From positions 5,554,618-5,618,617 of the forward strand of contig NW_004624781.1 of assembly GCF_000247695.1 (NCBI RefSeq): DNA of 64,000 nt, in the 5' to 3' direction. Position numbers and translations under genes: made by a program. The notes beneath the pieces were generated by a model that saw only the letters and a list, made by a program, of their open reading frames with translations, was not told where the DNA came from and made no database searches. Below, in pieces: positions 26,148 through 38,014 of the stretch. This DNA comes from Heterocephalus glaber (taxonomy: Eukaryota > Chordata > Mammalia > Rodentia > Bathyergidae). Every line of letters begins with the position of its first letter. Within the stretch, counting starts at the first letter, position 1.

Positions 26148-26225
26148 GGGCCTGAGATTTAGCTCAGTGGTTCCGCCGCCTGCCTCACGAGCACAAGGGC
26201 TGGAGTTCAATCCCTGGTACCGAAA
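26148..26225 (+). mobile_element. ID-like SINE with CAAG tail
   Basis: GGCCTGAGATTTAGCTCAGT ... GAGTTCAATCCCTGGTACC is the same family as the 20917 copy, but its tail is an expanded (CAAG)n run rather than poly(A). It is inserted in the L1 fragment. Confidence 0.88.
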
Positions 26226-26307
26226 AGCAAGCAAGCAAGCAAGCAAGCAGGGATCTCTGGATGTTATCATCCAAAAATAAATAAATAGATAAATAAATAA
26301 AATAAAG
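26226..26307 (+). repeat. (CAAG)n and (AAAT)n simple repeats
   Basis: About five to six CAAG units (26226-26250), then after 20 unique bases an AAAT/AGAT-type run (26273-26307). Both probably grew from SINE or L1 tails. Confidence 0.9.
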
Positions 26308-26620
26308 TCCAATTTACAGAAACAGAAAATAGAAAGGTGATTACCAGGGCTCAGGAGGTGGGAGAAATAGATACTGCTAAAGGGCACAAACTTTCAGTTA
26401 TAAGATGAATAAGTTCTGCAGATCAAATGTACTTGATGGGTAGAGTTGATAATAATTGTACAAATGAAGTTTGCTAAGAAAGTAGACCCCACACATAAAA
26501 CAAGGCAACCATCTGAGATGATGGATATGTTAGCTTGATTGTGTTAATTATTTTACAATGTATATGTATATCAAAATATGACATTGCATATCTCAAATAC
26601 ATACATTTTGGGGGGAGTTG

Positions 26621-26703
26621 TTTTTTTGGTACCAGGGATTGAACTTGGGTCCTTCTGCTTGTGAGGCAGACGGTGGAACCACTGAGCTAAATCGGGGGGG
26701 GGG
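26621..26703 (-). mobile_element. ID-like SINE
   Basis: Plus strand shows the reversed element: TTTTTTTGGTACCAGGGATT ... CACTGAGCTAAATCGGGGGG. A homopolymer G run at its head (26694-26703) is unusual. Confidence 0.85.
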
Positions 26704-26707
26704 TTCT

Positions 26708-26890
26708 TTTTAAGCACTGGGAATGAACTCAGGGCCTCTTGTATTCTATTATTATTATATTTAGGTACTGGGGACCCAACTCAGGACCTTGCGCTTGCAA
26801 GGCAGGTGGTGGAACCACTGAGCTAAATCCCCGGCCCCTAAGGGCCTCTTGTATTCTAGACAAGCACTCTAGTAATTACAACCCCAGTTC
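26708..26890 (-). mobile_element. Older ID element split by a younger one
   Basis: TTTTTAAGCACTGGGAATGA before the inner SINE and GACAAGCACTCTAGTAATTA after it are the two halves of a reversed, older ID unit. The duplicated 18 bp (26731-26748 and 26841-26858) is part of this older element. Confidence 0.75.
26765..26838 (-). mobile_element. ID-like SINE (young, nested)
   Basis: Reversed GGTACTGGGGACCCAACTCA ... CTGAGCTAAATCCCCGGCCC. It is flanked by a perfect 18-bp duplication AGGGCCTCTTGTATTCTA at 26731-26748 and 26841-26858, and lies inside an older ID element. Confidence 0.92.
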
Positions 26891-28009
26891 AAATGCATAC
26901 CATTTTTATTTGTCATTTATACTTTAGTAAAGCTGGAGGGCTGGAAAGGGACAATTTTGAAAGGGAAATTTTATTCCACAAAAAGTTTGACCACAGGTGA
27001 CAGCTGGAAGTAGGAAGGAGACTTTCAGGTTGGTTTTTGTGATGCTAGGCGGTCAGGGCGAGCTGTAAACCTTTGCCTTAGAGAATGTTCTGTTCTTTCT
27101 TAGCATTTGCAGGAAGTCTGTTCCTTTTTCCCTACCTGCTGCCCTCTTAAGTCCTGCAGATATGTAATACCCCCTGGAAAGTGCAGGGTGAGGTGTGGGT
27201 GCCCAGATTTCCCGGTCCTGGCAATGTTTCTGGTGACTAAAGTTAGTTAAAGACCTCAAAGTCCTGACAGAGGTGTCTTGGCTGCATGTGATGGGAAGCA
27301 GGATCTCCATGATGACAGTGGCATTTGAAGGAGTCCTGGGAGGGGGACCCTGGATGTAAACAGAAGAATTCGGTCTGTTATCTGTGGACCCACAGATGTG
27401 CCAGCCAACAGCTGAGGTTTAGGCTTGGGTTCCAGCTTTCTGATTGTCAAAGTTTACAGTGTAATGGGGTTAATGAAGCATTGAAGGACAGTCACAAGGT
27501 AAATACATATATGGCAAAATTGGCCACTAGTTTACCTGTGCTTCCACTATTTAGGAAAATTATAATTTTCACTGTAAAATCTGTCACCATTGGCCTTGTG
27601 TTTATTGTAAAAGTCATCATCATTACCATTATTGTTACTATCATTTGTATATTACAGGTTTCTTTTACTGACACAAAGATGCAGACCTTTAAAGGGACAA
27701 GTCTTTTACTGTAACATTTCAAAATCCTTTGGGATCTATTTTTCCTATGCTAGGTATTAAGTTGTGATTAACAATATGCCTATTATAGCATTTAAAAACA
27801 CTGAATAATAGGCACTTCTGTTTATATCAAAGGCCTATTAAAATTTAATTTAGATATACACTGTTAACCTTTTTATATATAAATAAAATGCCTCCCCTAA
27901 AGATAAAAGTAAATCTCATTGAGCTCCCTTGGTGAATTCCTTATATATCTTGAAAACAGAGATAGGGAGATATTGCAAATGAGAGTACTAGAGGGGAACT
28001 CAGAAGTAT

Positions 28010-28110
28010 TCATTCATTCATTTAATAAATATTTATTGAGCATCTATTATATTCTAGGCAGGATGTTAGGTGGTGGATATACAGAAATGAGCAAGAAGGA
28101 ATTATGATAT
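28010..28110. repeat. L2-type ancient repeat fragment
   Basis: TTCATTCATTTAATAAATAT, TTATTGAGCATCTATTATAT and CTAGGCAGGATGTTAGGTGG are the common beginning of an ancient mammalian repeat. Family assignment is approximate. Confidence 0.45.
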
Positions 28111-28560
28111 TTCTGTAGACTTTGTTTTTTCCATTCCCTGAAATCTATTCATTTCTAATGCATATATATCACTTTGAGATGATGATAATGCTCAGTGACT
28201 TTTAAAACTAATGCTAATTCAATTCAGATTCCACTCACAGTTTGAGAACCTGCTGAGGGCCTCTGTGACAGTTTCACATGTGGTTATGCCATTTGATTTA
28301 ATAAGAATGGCACCTTTTATCTATCTGCTCAGCCTCTCAGAACATCCTGTGAGGAAGGCAGAAATTCACCACTTGTTAACAAGAGAACAAAGCTTAGGGC
28401 CACTGAGTTGTCCAAAGTACTGTATTGGTCAATGGAAAGGGTAGGACTGGAACCTTTTACTATAGCAATAAAAGTATTTTCAGACTTTTTTTTCTATTTT
28501 AGGCTGATATTCTGTATTTAGAAACTGTTAAAAAAAAAAAAAAGCTTTCACAGTACACAG

Positions 28561-28909
28561 TGTCTTAGTCACTTTGTTGCTGGGACAAAATACCTAACAC
28601 CCACAAATTAAAGGAGAAAAGGTTGATTTTGGCTCACAGTTTGTAGCAGTTTCAGGCCACAGTTCACTGGCTCCAAGTCAGGAGAGTAACGGCAGAGGGG
28701 CCTGGCAGAGGAGAGCTGCTCGCAGCATGGCTGACAGGAAGCAGTGAGAGAAGGGAGGAGCCAGGCAAGGAGATAAACCCTTCCAGGCCATGCCCCCAGT
28801 GACTGCCTCTTCTGACCAGGCCCCACCTGCTAACAGCAAGTCAGCTATGATGCCCCCATAATCTGATTACCTTCCAAACACATGAGGCTTTAGATCTAAA
28901 CCATAACAT
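28561..28909 (-). mobile_element. MaLR-type solo LTR (near full length)
   Basis: On the minus strand it runs from TGTTATGGTTTAGATCTAAA to CAGCAACAAAGTGACTAAGACA, with TGGGGGCATCATAGCTG and CCTTGCCTGGCTCCTCCCTT inside and TG...CA termini. It is the same family as 25432, 36531 and 62122. No internal retroviral sequence is present. Confidence 0.72.
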
Positions 28910-29356
28910 GTGGAATAGACTTTGATACATATCATCAGTGACTCCATTTTTGTCTTCCTTATAATCTGTACTTGGTGACAACCTTTTGTGGCTTCCTTAC
29001 ATATTTAGGGCCATTACTAGGCACCTACAGCCATTTTTCCTCTAAACTTTTTTCTTAAAGATCGGATCCGCATTCCCTTTTAGAATTAGTAACAATCAAT
29101 GTTCATAAAGTAGATGTTCATAATTATCTAAAAACAAAGAAGTTTTTCCTCTGGGAATTTCAACAGAAAGCATCTTGGCTAACCTGTTTAGAGAATTTTA
29201 TTTGAAGAAAAAGAATTGTTATATAAATTCATATTTACATGGGACAAATCAGATATGATGTCTGTAAGATGCAGATCATCATTTTTAGCCAAATATATGT
29301 ATTTTTTTTATCACCACCCTTTACAACCTCTTTCCTACTTAGAATTCATCTCTTTC

Positions 29357-29438
29357 TTTTTTTTGGTACGGGGAATCGAACTCAGGTCCTTGTGCTTGTG
29401 CAGCAGGTGGCAAAACCATTGAGCTAAATCCCCAGCCC
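29357..29438 (-). mobile_element. ID-like SINE
   Basis: Reversed element TTTTTTTTGGTACGGGGAAT ... ATTGAGCTAAATCCCCAGCC. It is flanked by AGAATTCATCTCTTTCTT (29341-29358) and AGAATACATCTCTTTCTT (29439-29456), a 17/18 target-site duplication. Confidence 0.92.
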
Positions 29439-29469
29439 AGAATACATCTCTTTCTTATCCTCTTTCAAA

Positions 29470-29800
29470 TCCTCATCTTTCAGCTCACATCTCACCTATT
29501 CTATAAAAAACCTTTTTGATTGTTCCAAACAAAAGTGGTATTTCTCTTGTCCAAATTCATGTGGCATACCATTTGGTAGCTAAACTGACATTACCTTTTT
29601 GATGTCTCTTTTAACATTTTATGCAGTTGTCATATTTTATGCAGAAGTAGTAATTCCTTTTTTTAAGCTTGTCTCCCCAGGTAAATTGTGAACTTCCTAA
29701 GGGCAGATACTTCCACATCTCTAGCATCTTTTTTTTCTAGCACTGGCATAATAGCTTGTACATAAGAGGTGCTCAATAAATACTTGTTTTATTGACAGTT
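29470..29800 (+). repeat. L2 LINE 3' end
   Basis: CAGCTCACATCTCACCTATT, GTAAATTGTGAACTTCCTAA, GGGCAGATACTTCCACATC and GAGGTGCTCAATAAATACTT form the well-known L2 3' end series. Confidence 0.7.
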
Positions 29801-30940
29801 TCCCAAAAGTGAATAAATAAGCTCAAGAGATCTGGATCATCTACAAGTTCCAAAAGTCCATCAGTCAACAAATAAAAATCAGATGGCTGGCCTAATGGGA
29901 CCATCATTGTGTTAAATATCTCAAAGAAGTAAAAAATGCAAGGCTGAGTGTATTTTCTAGAGTATTTGAAAATGTCGGGAGGCAATATTTATGCCTGTGA
30001 GCCCTGTAGGAGTAGAAAACAACTGTGTGCATGTATATAAAGTGACATTGGATGATGGTTGTGAAGCAGTTGACAGGGTACATGTCATGACAGAGCATGC
30101 CTCGTTTATTCCCTCAGCACCTGGAGGGACAGTGTAGGCCCTCCTTGTTTAATAAGGAGCATGTCAGTCCCTCCTCAAACCGAAGCCTTTGGTAGGTACT
30201 TCCAGCCCCCCATGGAACCCACTAGATACTGCCCATCCAGAACTCTTAGGGTTTGGAAACAGCTTTTGCTGCTGTTTGTTTAAGTGTTGGATCCCTTCAC
30301 CAGATCCGGAGGCAGAGCCCCACCCCTCACCCTCAGAACAGAAGGCCAGATCTGCACCATGACTACCTTCCAGAGTGCCATGTATCCTGCCTGGAATGTC
30401 CCCACTTGTAGGATCCTGGAATCTTGGTCCCACAGCCACTGTTGGAAGCCATTTTGTACCATGCCTTAACAGCTCCCTTTCCTTTTATTTCTAAATGACC
30501 CTGTGTTCTACCTGAGGCTCCCAATACTCAAACCCTACACTTCCCAGACTTCTGTTCTGCTGCCTGAAAGCTTGTTCCCACCTCTGTGGGTCTAGATGGA
30601 ATTTTCCACAGTCCTGTCTGGCGCTGACTCACAGTGTGCCTGTCCTCAGTGCACCACTCTCGTTTATCTACTCTTCCTTGGCTCCTGGTCCCCTTGCCTT
30701 CTGCTGTGCCAGCCTGGTGAATTACGGATCCCAGCCGGGGCCAGTATGCAAGAATTTAAATGCCAAGGTTGCCTCAGTTTTCTGCCTCTCATGTCTACTG
30801 GATGACTTTTGTAAGTGAATAAGGTCATACATATGAAAATACTTTGTAAACTGTAATATTCAATACAAATGTATGATTATATTCATATTTTTGTCTATTT
30901 CAAAATATAATACATGCTTAGTTCTGAAATTGCAAATGTC

Positions 30941-31061
30941 AGGGCTAAGGGTATAGCTCAGTGGTAGAGTGCATGCTTAGCATATGTGAGCCCCAGGTTC
31001 AATCCCAGAACCAGAAATAAATACATGAACAAAATTTAAAAATTAAATAATAAAAAAAAAG
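30941..31061 (+). mobile_element. ID SINE (older type)
   Basis: GGGCTAAGGGTATAGCTCAG TGGTAGAGTGCATGC and GGTTCAATCCCAGAACC with a long A-rich tail. It uses the TGGTAGAGTGC form rather than the TGGTTCCGCCGCC form of the younger copies. Confidence 0.82.
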
Positions 31062-31759
31062 AAAATGCAGAAAGCACAAAGAACAAAATAGCAATCCCTT
31101 CTCTGTTTCCTGATGCTGTTGTAACAAATTGCCACAAATTTCCTAGCTTAAAACTGTACACAAAGAGCTTCTACAGAATGAGTTCTTCAGATACAAAGAG
31201 CTTTTAAGATCAATGTTCACATTATAGTCAAATTTAAAAGGGGCAAAAGACATGAGGCAATTAAGAAAAGAGGTAACTAGACCAACAGACATGAAAAGCT
31301 GTACATCGTAAGTAAGAAAGAAATACTGAGTAAAATCAGGTAACATTTTTAAAAAGATCTGTTAAACAGGCAAAAATGGGAGGTTGGTAATATGCCAGTC
31401 TCTTCACTGGCATCACAAGGCATGCCAGTTAGAAAATAAGTCAAGGTGCTTTCTGAGGCGGTATCACTTACAAAGTGACTAGCGACTATGCCTGTGATTT
31501 GCAAACATCCTATTCAATACAGAGAACAAACTACTACCCTTGCTAATGGGACATGGTCACCTAGCATGGTCACTGGGAACTTCCTCCAATGTTCTATTAG
31601 CTGTAACTCAAATTGCCATATGTACAAGTATTAATGGGAAGGGACAAGGAGAACTTCAAGTATAAAGTCAGAGAATCTTGGGTTAATATTTATTCATTTC
31701 ATTCATTCAGCCAATGTCTGTGCTGTTTCTCCAAACATCTTAGCAACGCTGCCCTATAC

Positions 31760-32170
31760 CAGCTAGGGTACCTCTGTTGTTCACTCATTCATTCATCAAA
31801 TATTTACTGAACACTTACTTTGTGCCAGGGCAAAGATAAATGCTACTCATATGATGAGGAGCAAAAAGAGACATAGTACATCCTTTAGGGAGCTCACAGA
31901 CTATAGGAGACAGTATTAACCAGATAATCATGTAAACAAGTTTAAACCTGCAACTGAGATGAGAGCTAGGAAAGAAGTACATGATAATATGAGAACTTAA
32001 AACAGCAGAATTTGACTTTGTTAAGGAAATCAGGAAAGGCTTCCCTAAACAAGTGAGGCCTGAGTTGAAATATGGTAAGGAAGTGGGGTAAGGTCAAAAG
32101 AAGAGGCAAGAGCTTTCCATCCAGAGGGGTGGCATGTGTAAAGGCCCTGTGGCAGAGGTAGTGTGATGAC
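31760..32170. repeat. Ancient mammalian repeat (L2/DNA-type, unassigned)
   Basis: ATTCATTCATCAAATATTTA, CTGAACACTTACTTTGTGCC, GGGAGCTCACAGACTATAGG, AGGAAAGGCTTCCCTAAACA and TGTAAAGGCCCTGTGGCAGA follow one another as in a widespread ancient repeat. The long minus-strand frame 32783-32094 partly comes from it. Confidence 0.5.
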
Positions 32171-33715
32171 TGAGACTGAGGCCGTGTAAGTGGACAAGAG
32201 AGAGAAAAAAAGGGGGAGTTAGGGTGAGACAAAACTGACCAGGTACATGGGACCTGCCAAGGGTAGAGTGGGCCGTTTTTCCCAGAAGCCCAGGCAGGTG
32301 ATAGGCCCTGGGAAAAACCAGAGCCATGTAAAGATCTCTGTCACTGCTGTGTGCACGTCTTCCTATAACAAACTCAAATAAGTAAGAACCACAAGTCCAG
32401 GACCCATGGAATTCATCCCTCTTCCTCGTGACATCTGTGTGGGGAGGCAGCCTCCCCTGCCTCTCCTCCTCCTCCTTTCCTGCCACTGGGTTCATTCTCC
32501 AGGGCCCACACTTCTGTCCTCCTCCACCCCAGGTAGATTTCTGAACACCCCTCAGTCTGTCCTTTTCTCTTTCAGCCTGTGGGTTGGAGAACAGAATGTG
32601 AGACCAACAGAGGGTCTGGGAAGGCAACTGGAAAATGGTTATTGACCAAGCTGAAAACATAAACTCTTGCTTTAAAACTATCATCTGATGAAATGGAGAA
32701 CAATAAGACTGAGAATAATGAATATAAAACACTGCCCAATGGCCAGAGGATATGGAGAGAGGGAGGCTAGAAGTCCATTTCATCCTTCAGACAGAGGTCT
32801 GGACACCCAATATGAAAAGAGGAGCAAATGAGTTCCATTAAATAGTTGTGAACGTCATAATTATAGTTTTGGTGGGGAAAGGAAAGCAAAACTGGTTAAA
32901 GTTATTTATGCAGAATATTATACATCAGAGCTATAAGAAGAATGTCACAAATGTAAACTTGATAAGTAAAAGCACACTGTAGAATAATAATATGTGGATG
33001 TTACAATCTCTAAAATGCTTAAAACATGCAAAAATGAAGCCAAATATTATTTCTGGTTATGTCCATTGCCAGAAAAGTAGGATGATATGGAAAGGAATCA
33101 AACCCCCAAATAGATACAGATGCACTCGCCTGTCCTCGGGGAGGAGGAAGGGCTGGGCTTTCAGTAAGGAGAACACAGGGCTGCTCATGGTGTCAGTGCC
33201 ATTTTAGTTCTTCAGCAGGATGGGGGCACCTAATTATTTAGATCTTTTTATAGTTCTGAAATGTTTCCTAATACACTTTTTCAAAAGAAAAATTGATAAC
33301 CTAAGTTGCTGATATGCTACTGATAAGAAACAGAAACAAGCACTCTAAACTCCTCTCTAGCGATCGATTTTCTGTTTATGAACAGGTTTTAGATATGTTC
33401 AGTCCTAGATGTGTAAAACAGTTTCATGGTAAGAGGCAGTCCTAGCACGAAGGGCCAGTCAATGAGCTATATGGGATGAATTTCAGTCATTTACACTCCA
33501 ACTGCATCCGAATGAGATGACCTAGGCTCTGTATTTTTGGACGTAAAGCCTGGTCTCACACATGTTGGCATGGACTGGTAGATGTAGACTTACAGAGCTA
33601 GCTCATCAGAGCACAGAGAGTTCTAGAATTTCCCTCATATTGTCCCCTGCATGGATGCAGAGGATAGGGAATCATTACATATTTTAATATTTTCTCTGGC
33701 ATCCATTCAACTTAC

Positions 33716-34002
33716 CTGCTGTTCCAAGGTCCTCGGATCAATAAAAGTCACCAGATCTATAGAAAAATAACCAACCACATCTCTCACTTGGCAGGCCTTT
33801 CCAATTCAGAGGCACAAAGAACTGAGAACTTGGGGATTCACTGAGGTCTGAGGCACAGTGGTACCAGAAGAAATGAAGGGACCTTCGGGATGAAACTGGT
33901 CCCCTGTGGACAGCACCTTGATCTCTCCACTGGCCTCAATCAGCATGTCTACTGTCAGCTTGGTGACACTGTCTGCAGGTGGGAATGCTTCGATCACACC
34001 CC
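33716..34002 (-). CDS. IQCH: IQCH coding exon containing an in-frame TGA
   Basis: This 287-bp exon starts after acceptor TTTTCCCACCAG with two bases that finish the split glycine, and ends at CAG before the donor GTAAGT in phase 0. It encodes [20 protein letters not shown], then a segment ending [19 protein letters not shown] stop at 33808-33806 follows, after which the same frame runs on as [20 protein letters not shown] and [10 protein letters not shown] to the donor. Both halves match the IQCH family in one frame, where other mammals have an amino acid (glutamine in my recollection of human) at the stop. The total length of 287 plus one carried base equals 96 codons. The stop is 90 nt before the donor with several exons following, the usual arrangement for nonsense-mediated decay. 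Confidence 0.9.
33806..33808 (-). other. IQCH: In-frame premature TGA in IQCH
   Basis: Reading the minus strand through the exon gives ...TTG TGC CTC TGA ATT GGA AAG GCC TGC CAA... in the same frame that makes IQCH residues on both sides. The stop replaces one residue of a conserved LCLxIG motif. There is no frameshift and the downstream donor is a perfect GTAAGT. It is seen directly; whether it is real in the animal is not knowable from one sequence. Confidence 0.9.
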
Positions 34003-34089
34003 CTGGTGGGAAAAGCATGAAATGGATGGAAGAACACATTCATAGGAACTGCACCCACTTAGAGCAGGAGGAAATGGCCTAGGCTTTTG

Positions 34090-34300
34090 GCAGATGCACT
34101 TGGGCTCAGATCCTGCACCTGGCAGATCTTGGGAGACTTTGAGCAAGTGCTTTCAGTCTCTGAACCTCTTTTTATTCACCTGTAAAATGGACATCATAAA
34201 ACCTACCTCTCCAGGTTTTTGTGAAGCTTAGAGAAACTGTCTATTTAGCCCAATGCTTGGCATATAGTAGGGCTCAATGAATGGTAGTTTTGATTCTGAT
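34090..34300 (+). repeat. MIR SINE
   Basis: CTTTGAGCAAGTGCTTTCAG, TCTGAACCTCTTTTTATTCA, CTGTAAAATGGACATCATAA and AATGCTTGGCATATAGTAGG give a near-complete MIR. Confidence 0.75.
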
Positions 34301-35336
34301 CATAATGATGAAGACACTGTAGATACCGTGTCTATATGCTCTCATTAAGGAATAATGGACCTAAGGATTATGGTAGAATCCCTATAGGGAATGAACTGGA
34401 CATAGTCCATTGTTTGTATTTTGAAGACCAGTGAACTCCGTCTGTTCAACTTCATTGCTTTTCTCACATTTGACAGGTTTGGGCCTTTAACAGGCATAGA
34501 GAACATTGACTATTATGCCAGCTCAAGGATTCCTGTGTAAAGCCAATTGCAAAACATTTTTTAATGTATAGAGCCAGGAGATGGTGCAGTTTTTGAGGAA
34601 TGGGGTACTACCTCCTTACTGATGAAAGCTTTATAATTTATCATATTTTACCTTTTGTTCCGAATCATAAAAAATATTTTGCTGGCTTATTTGGGGGCTA
34701 GATCAGGGGTGGCCACAAAAATTACATGGCCCTGATTTTTCTGTTTTTAGGCCTAACTTGTAAATATTACTGTATATATACACTTTATGAAGAAAAAAAA
34801 GTTTAAAATATTATATGTAAAGAGTTAGAGAACCTAACTTAAAAGTAAAAACAACTAGGTCCTTCCTAGACAGGGTGGCCTCTGGAACTTGCCCTGTATT
34901 TCACCAGTTTTCTGGGGACAGGTGATGACCTCTAGGGACAAGCCACAGGCTTAGAATAGCATATATGGTTAAGTTCTGAGATTATAGCAGTTATCAAAGG
35001 CAGTCATCTGCTACTTCAAACAAAAGGCACTTTTCTTAAATGTCTATAAATTTGGTCAGACGTAGCCCTAATGAATGTCAAGTTTTAGTCAGAAAACTTT
35101 TCTAGAAGGCATCCTTTCCATCTCTAACTTATCTATCTGGTTAGTTCAAAAAGTTCTTTTCTTCAAATGAGACCTAATAGTGTATTATGTGCTTGAATAC
35201 CAGTTGTTGGGGCTTAGCGAGGTAAATGCAAGAAAATCTACAAAACAAAAAAGCCTTGTGAGTCTCTCTGATTCAGTTAAATTGGTCACCTATGTTTTGG
35301 AAGATTATGCTTCAGTGGGAACCTGTTATCCTTTTT

Positions 35337-35433
35337 GTTTGTTTGTTTTGTTTTGTTTGTTTTTTGGTACTAGGGATCAAACTTGGGTCCTTGCACTTGC
35401 AGGTGGTAGAACCACTGAGGTAAAATCCCTGGC
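35337..35433 (-). mobile_element. ID-like SINE
   Basis: Reversed element with a GTTT-rich tail, TTTTTTGGTACTAGGGATCA ... GTAAAATCCCTGGCC. The flanks share CCTGTTATCCTTTTT at 35322-35336 and 35434-35448, a perfect 15-bp target-site duplication. Confidence 0.92.
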
Positions 35434-36159
35434 CCTGTTATCCTTTTTATTGACCAGATGACTTTAGGTGTTTTATTTCCAAGAAGCTTATTTGTACTGT
35501 CTTCTCAGCATCATGACCATAACCTTTTTCACTGTTAATTTTTTTTCTTTCAAAGCAATTAATTCCCCTTAAAAATGTATTGCCTTTGATATAATTCTAC
35601 GGCAATGGAGAAATAAAATCTGTGGTACATTTTGTGGCCGTAAGTGCACTTGAGAGAACAGGTATGGAATGAATAGGTAACAGTGGAAGCTGGTGGGGCT
35701 GGTAAGTTCAAAGTCAGGACATGTGAGAGGTGCCCCAGCTCAGCAAGAAAGTATACTATTTACAAGCTCTGGATTTTAAGACAGACTAACATTGTTGGAT
35801 CTAACTTTGTGTAATTCATCACCTATCTGTTGTGTGATTTAGCCCAAGTCACTTCTTATTTCTCTGAACCTCGGTTTCTTCACCTTTAAAATTGTGCTAA
35901 CAAAGCCTGTTCTGTTTTTCATCAATAAACACAGCATTTACAACATGGTGAGGAAAAAAGATAAAGAAGAAAGCCGCCTCAGCTTGTGGTTACATAGCTC
36001 AGGTGAGATAGTGTCTGGTAACTCACAGGAGAAGTGATTTAGAGGAAGGCTTCCCAAGCTGACCTTAGAAGATCTGGAAAATTCCTAACACCTTATCTTG
36101 GATGGACCTACAGATCTTCATGGGTTTCTCTTCTAACTTAAGAAAAAGCCCCTTATTCT

Positions 36160-36338
36160 TATTGGGTATGGTGGCACTCTGGGAGGCTGAGACAGGAGGA
36201 TTTAAGTTTGAGCCCAGACTGGGCAACTTAACAACTTAGCAAGACCCAGTCTTAAAATGAAAAATTAAAAGGAGGGCTGGGAATATAGCTCAGTGCAAAG
36301 CCCCTGGGTTCAATCCCCAGTACCACATATACACAAAT
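36160..36338 (+). mobile_element. B1-dID SINE
   Basis: GGTATGGTGGCACTCTGGGA, GGCTGAGACAGGAGGATTTA, then the ID part GGGCTGGGAATATAGCTCAG and GGTTCAATCCCCAGTACCAC. CCCTTATTC at 36150-36158 and 36339-36347 marks the target-site duplication. Confidence 0.9.
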
Positions 36339-36530
36339 CCCTTATTCCTGACCTTTTTTGGGGAAGGTATCTTATTTCTTTCCATTTATGCATGAGGTTG
36401 AATTTCTTACTTTTGCTCTTCTATCTGTGGATATGTACAGAAATTTGTAGAATCACATGCTTTTAGAGATGAGAAGATATTGGGGTAATGTAGCACAAGT
36501 CCTCACCCTCAATCCCTTTTCCATTGTTCT

Positions 36531-36791
36531 TGTTAGAGTGGGTCACTGGGGGCAGCCCTGGAGGAGTATAGCTCCTTCCTTGGCTCCTCCCTTTTCTCTC
36601 TGCTCCCTGGCTGCCATGTAGTGAGCAGCTCTCCTCGGCCAGGCTCCTCCACCGTGCTGTTTATCCCTTGAAGCCAGCCCACTGTGCAGGGACTGAGACC
36701 TCTGAAAGCGAGAGTCAAAATGAATCCTCCTCTGTTAAGTTGCAAGTGTTGAGTATTGTGTTTCAGCGATGAGAAAAGTGACTAAAACATA
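36531..36791 (+). mobile_element. MaLR-type LTR, 3' part
   Basis: CTTGGCTCCTCCCTTTTCTC, TCCCTGGCTGCCATGTAGTG, GAGTCAAAATGAATCCTCCT and GAGAAAAGTGACTAAAACA match the 3' half of the LTR family at 28561 and 62122. Confidence 0.68.
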
Positions 36792-37783
36792 ATAGTACTG
36801 ACCTCATAGAATTGTTGGAAGGATTAAATAAATCAATATATGTATACTTAAGACAATGCCTGGCACATAATAAGCTCAGTGGGTGCTCACTGTGTTTTCA
36901 TCACTGTACTATTATCATTATCGTGCTGTTGCTGGTGCTATCATTTGACATAATGTTATTATTTTATCATTATGTATTAGTGCTAATGTACTATTATTAT
37001 CATCACTTGATGGCAGTAAGTAGAGTGGAAAAGACACCTTTTCTGGTTTGTTATACTAACCCGTGCTCATGATTCATACAGGTACCCATATGTGCCTTAC
37101 TCTGCTGGGGAGGGAAGGCCCTCGTGTGGGTGTGCCCTGACGTGGACTGGGGATAAGCATCATTTGTTCTGTTCATTCCCTCAGTCCTGAACCTTCCAAA
37201 GTCATCATAAAGTGAGGATGGGGGAAGAAGAGGAGGATGAAAGGAATGGCAGCTGGCTCTATACCTAGACTGTAGACTGGAGTCTTACTTGGAAATGATT
37301 ATCTTTCTTGACTGGAAGTAAGGCCATTTCTGCTCTTCTAGAATATGAAAAGTGAAACTAACAACTATTAAAGACCTTTTTATGTGTCAGACTCTGTGGT
37401 AGAAACCTTCATATCTCTATTTCACTGACTGCCCCCAACAACCATGTGTGGTAGGTAAGGAAATTGGCCCTCTGAGAATTTAAGAACCTTGCTCAAGGTC
37501 ATGGATGAGGCCCAGATCCACCTCTCAGGAGGAGTCAGGGGCAAAACCGGCCTGGAATCTTGAGATATGCATGCCACGCTTGGAATGTTGGTTCCTATTT
37601 ACTCAGGGGCTGAATGCAAGACAAATATTTAGGCAAAATTTAGAAAAGAAAAAAAGGCAGCTGTAGGAGCACTTTTCTAAACCAACACGGGTGATGGAAA
37701 ATATTTAAATCAGCCTTGGGTTGAGCCAAAACTAGAATCCAAGGTTGTGCAGACTGATCCTCGATAGAAACTTTACAGTCTTA

Positions 37784-38014
<231 letters not shown>

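Larger units (their letters stand above)
25745..26612 (+). mobile_element. L1 3' end fragment, interrupted
   Basis: Contains TAGTGTAGCTATCATGGAAA, CTTCCTCAAAAAATTAAAGA, GACATTATGCTAAATGAAAT and, after the inserted SINE and simple repeats, GATTACCAGGGCTCAGGAGG and GATGGATATGTTAGCTTGAT. These are successive parts of an old L1 tail. A (CA)n run and an ID SINE sit inside it. Confidence 0.75.
11551..33715 (-). other. IQCH: IQCH intron (22.2 kb)
   Basis: The largest intron in the window, between the 33.7-kb and 11.4-kb exons. It holds SINEs (17478, 20917, 26148, 26621, 26765, 29357, 30941), L1 pieces (15140?, 20457, 25745), LTRs (25432, 28561), L2/MIR remnants (13670, 24795, 28010, 29470, 31760) and microsatellites. 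The following long stretches show no recognised feature: 11551-13660, 15450-17470, 17710-20450, 21080-24790 and 32180-33715. Open frames there, up to 229 codons (32783-32094), look non-coding. Confidence 0.7.

Noticed and set aside
28380..28450. Minus-strand TTTCCATTGACC resembling the IQCH FSIDLVT segment
   Set aside because: The true segment was found inside the 33.7-kb exon; the resemblance here has no frame or splice sites.
32094..32783. Longest open frame in the window (229 codons, minus strand)
   Set aside because: Composition is low-information (runs of S, L, P and H), part of it comes from an ancient repeat, and no family similarity or splice context supports it.
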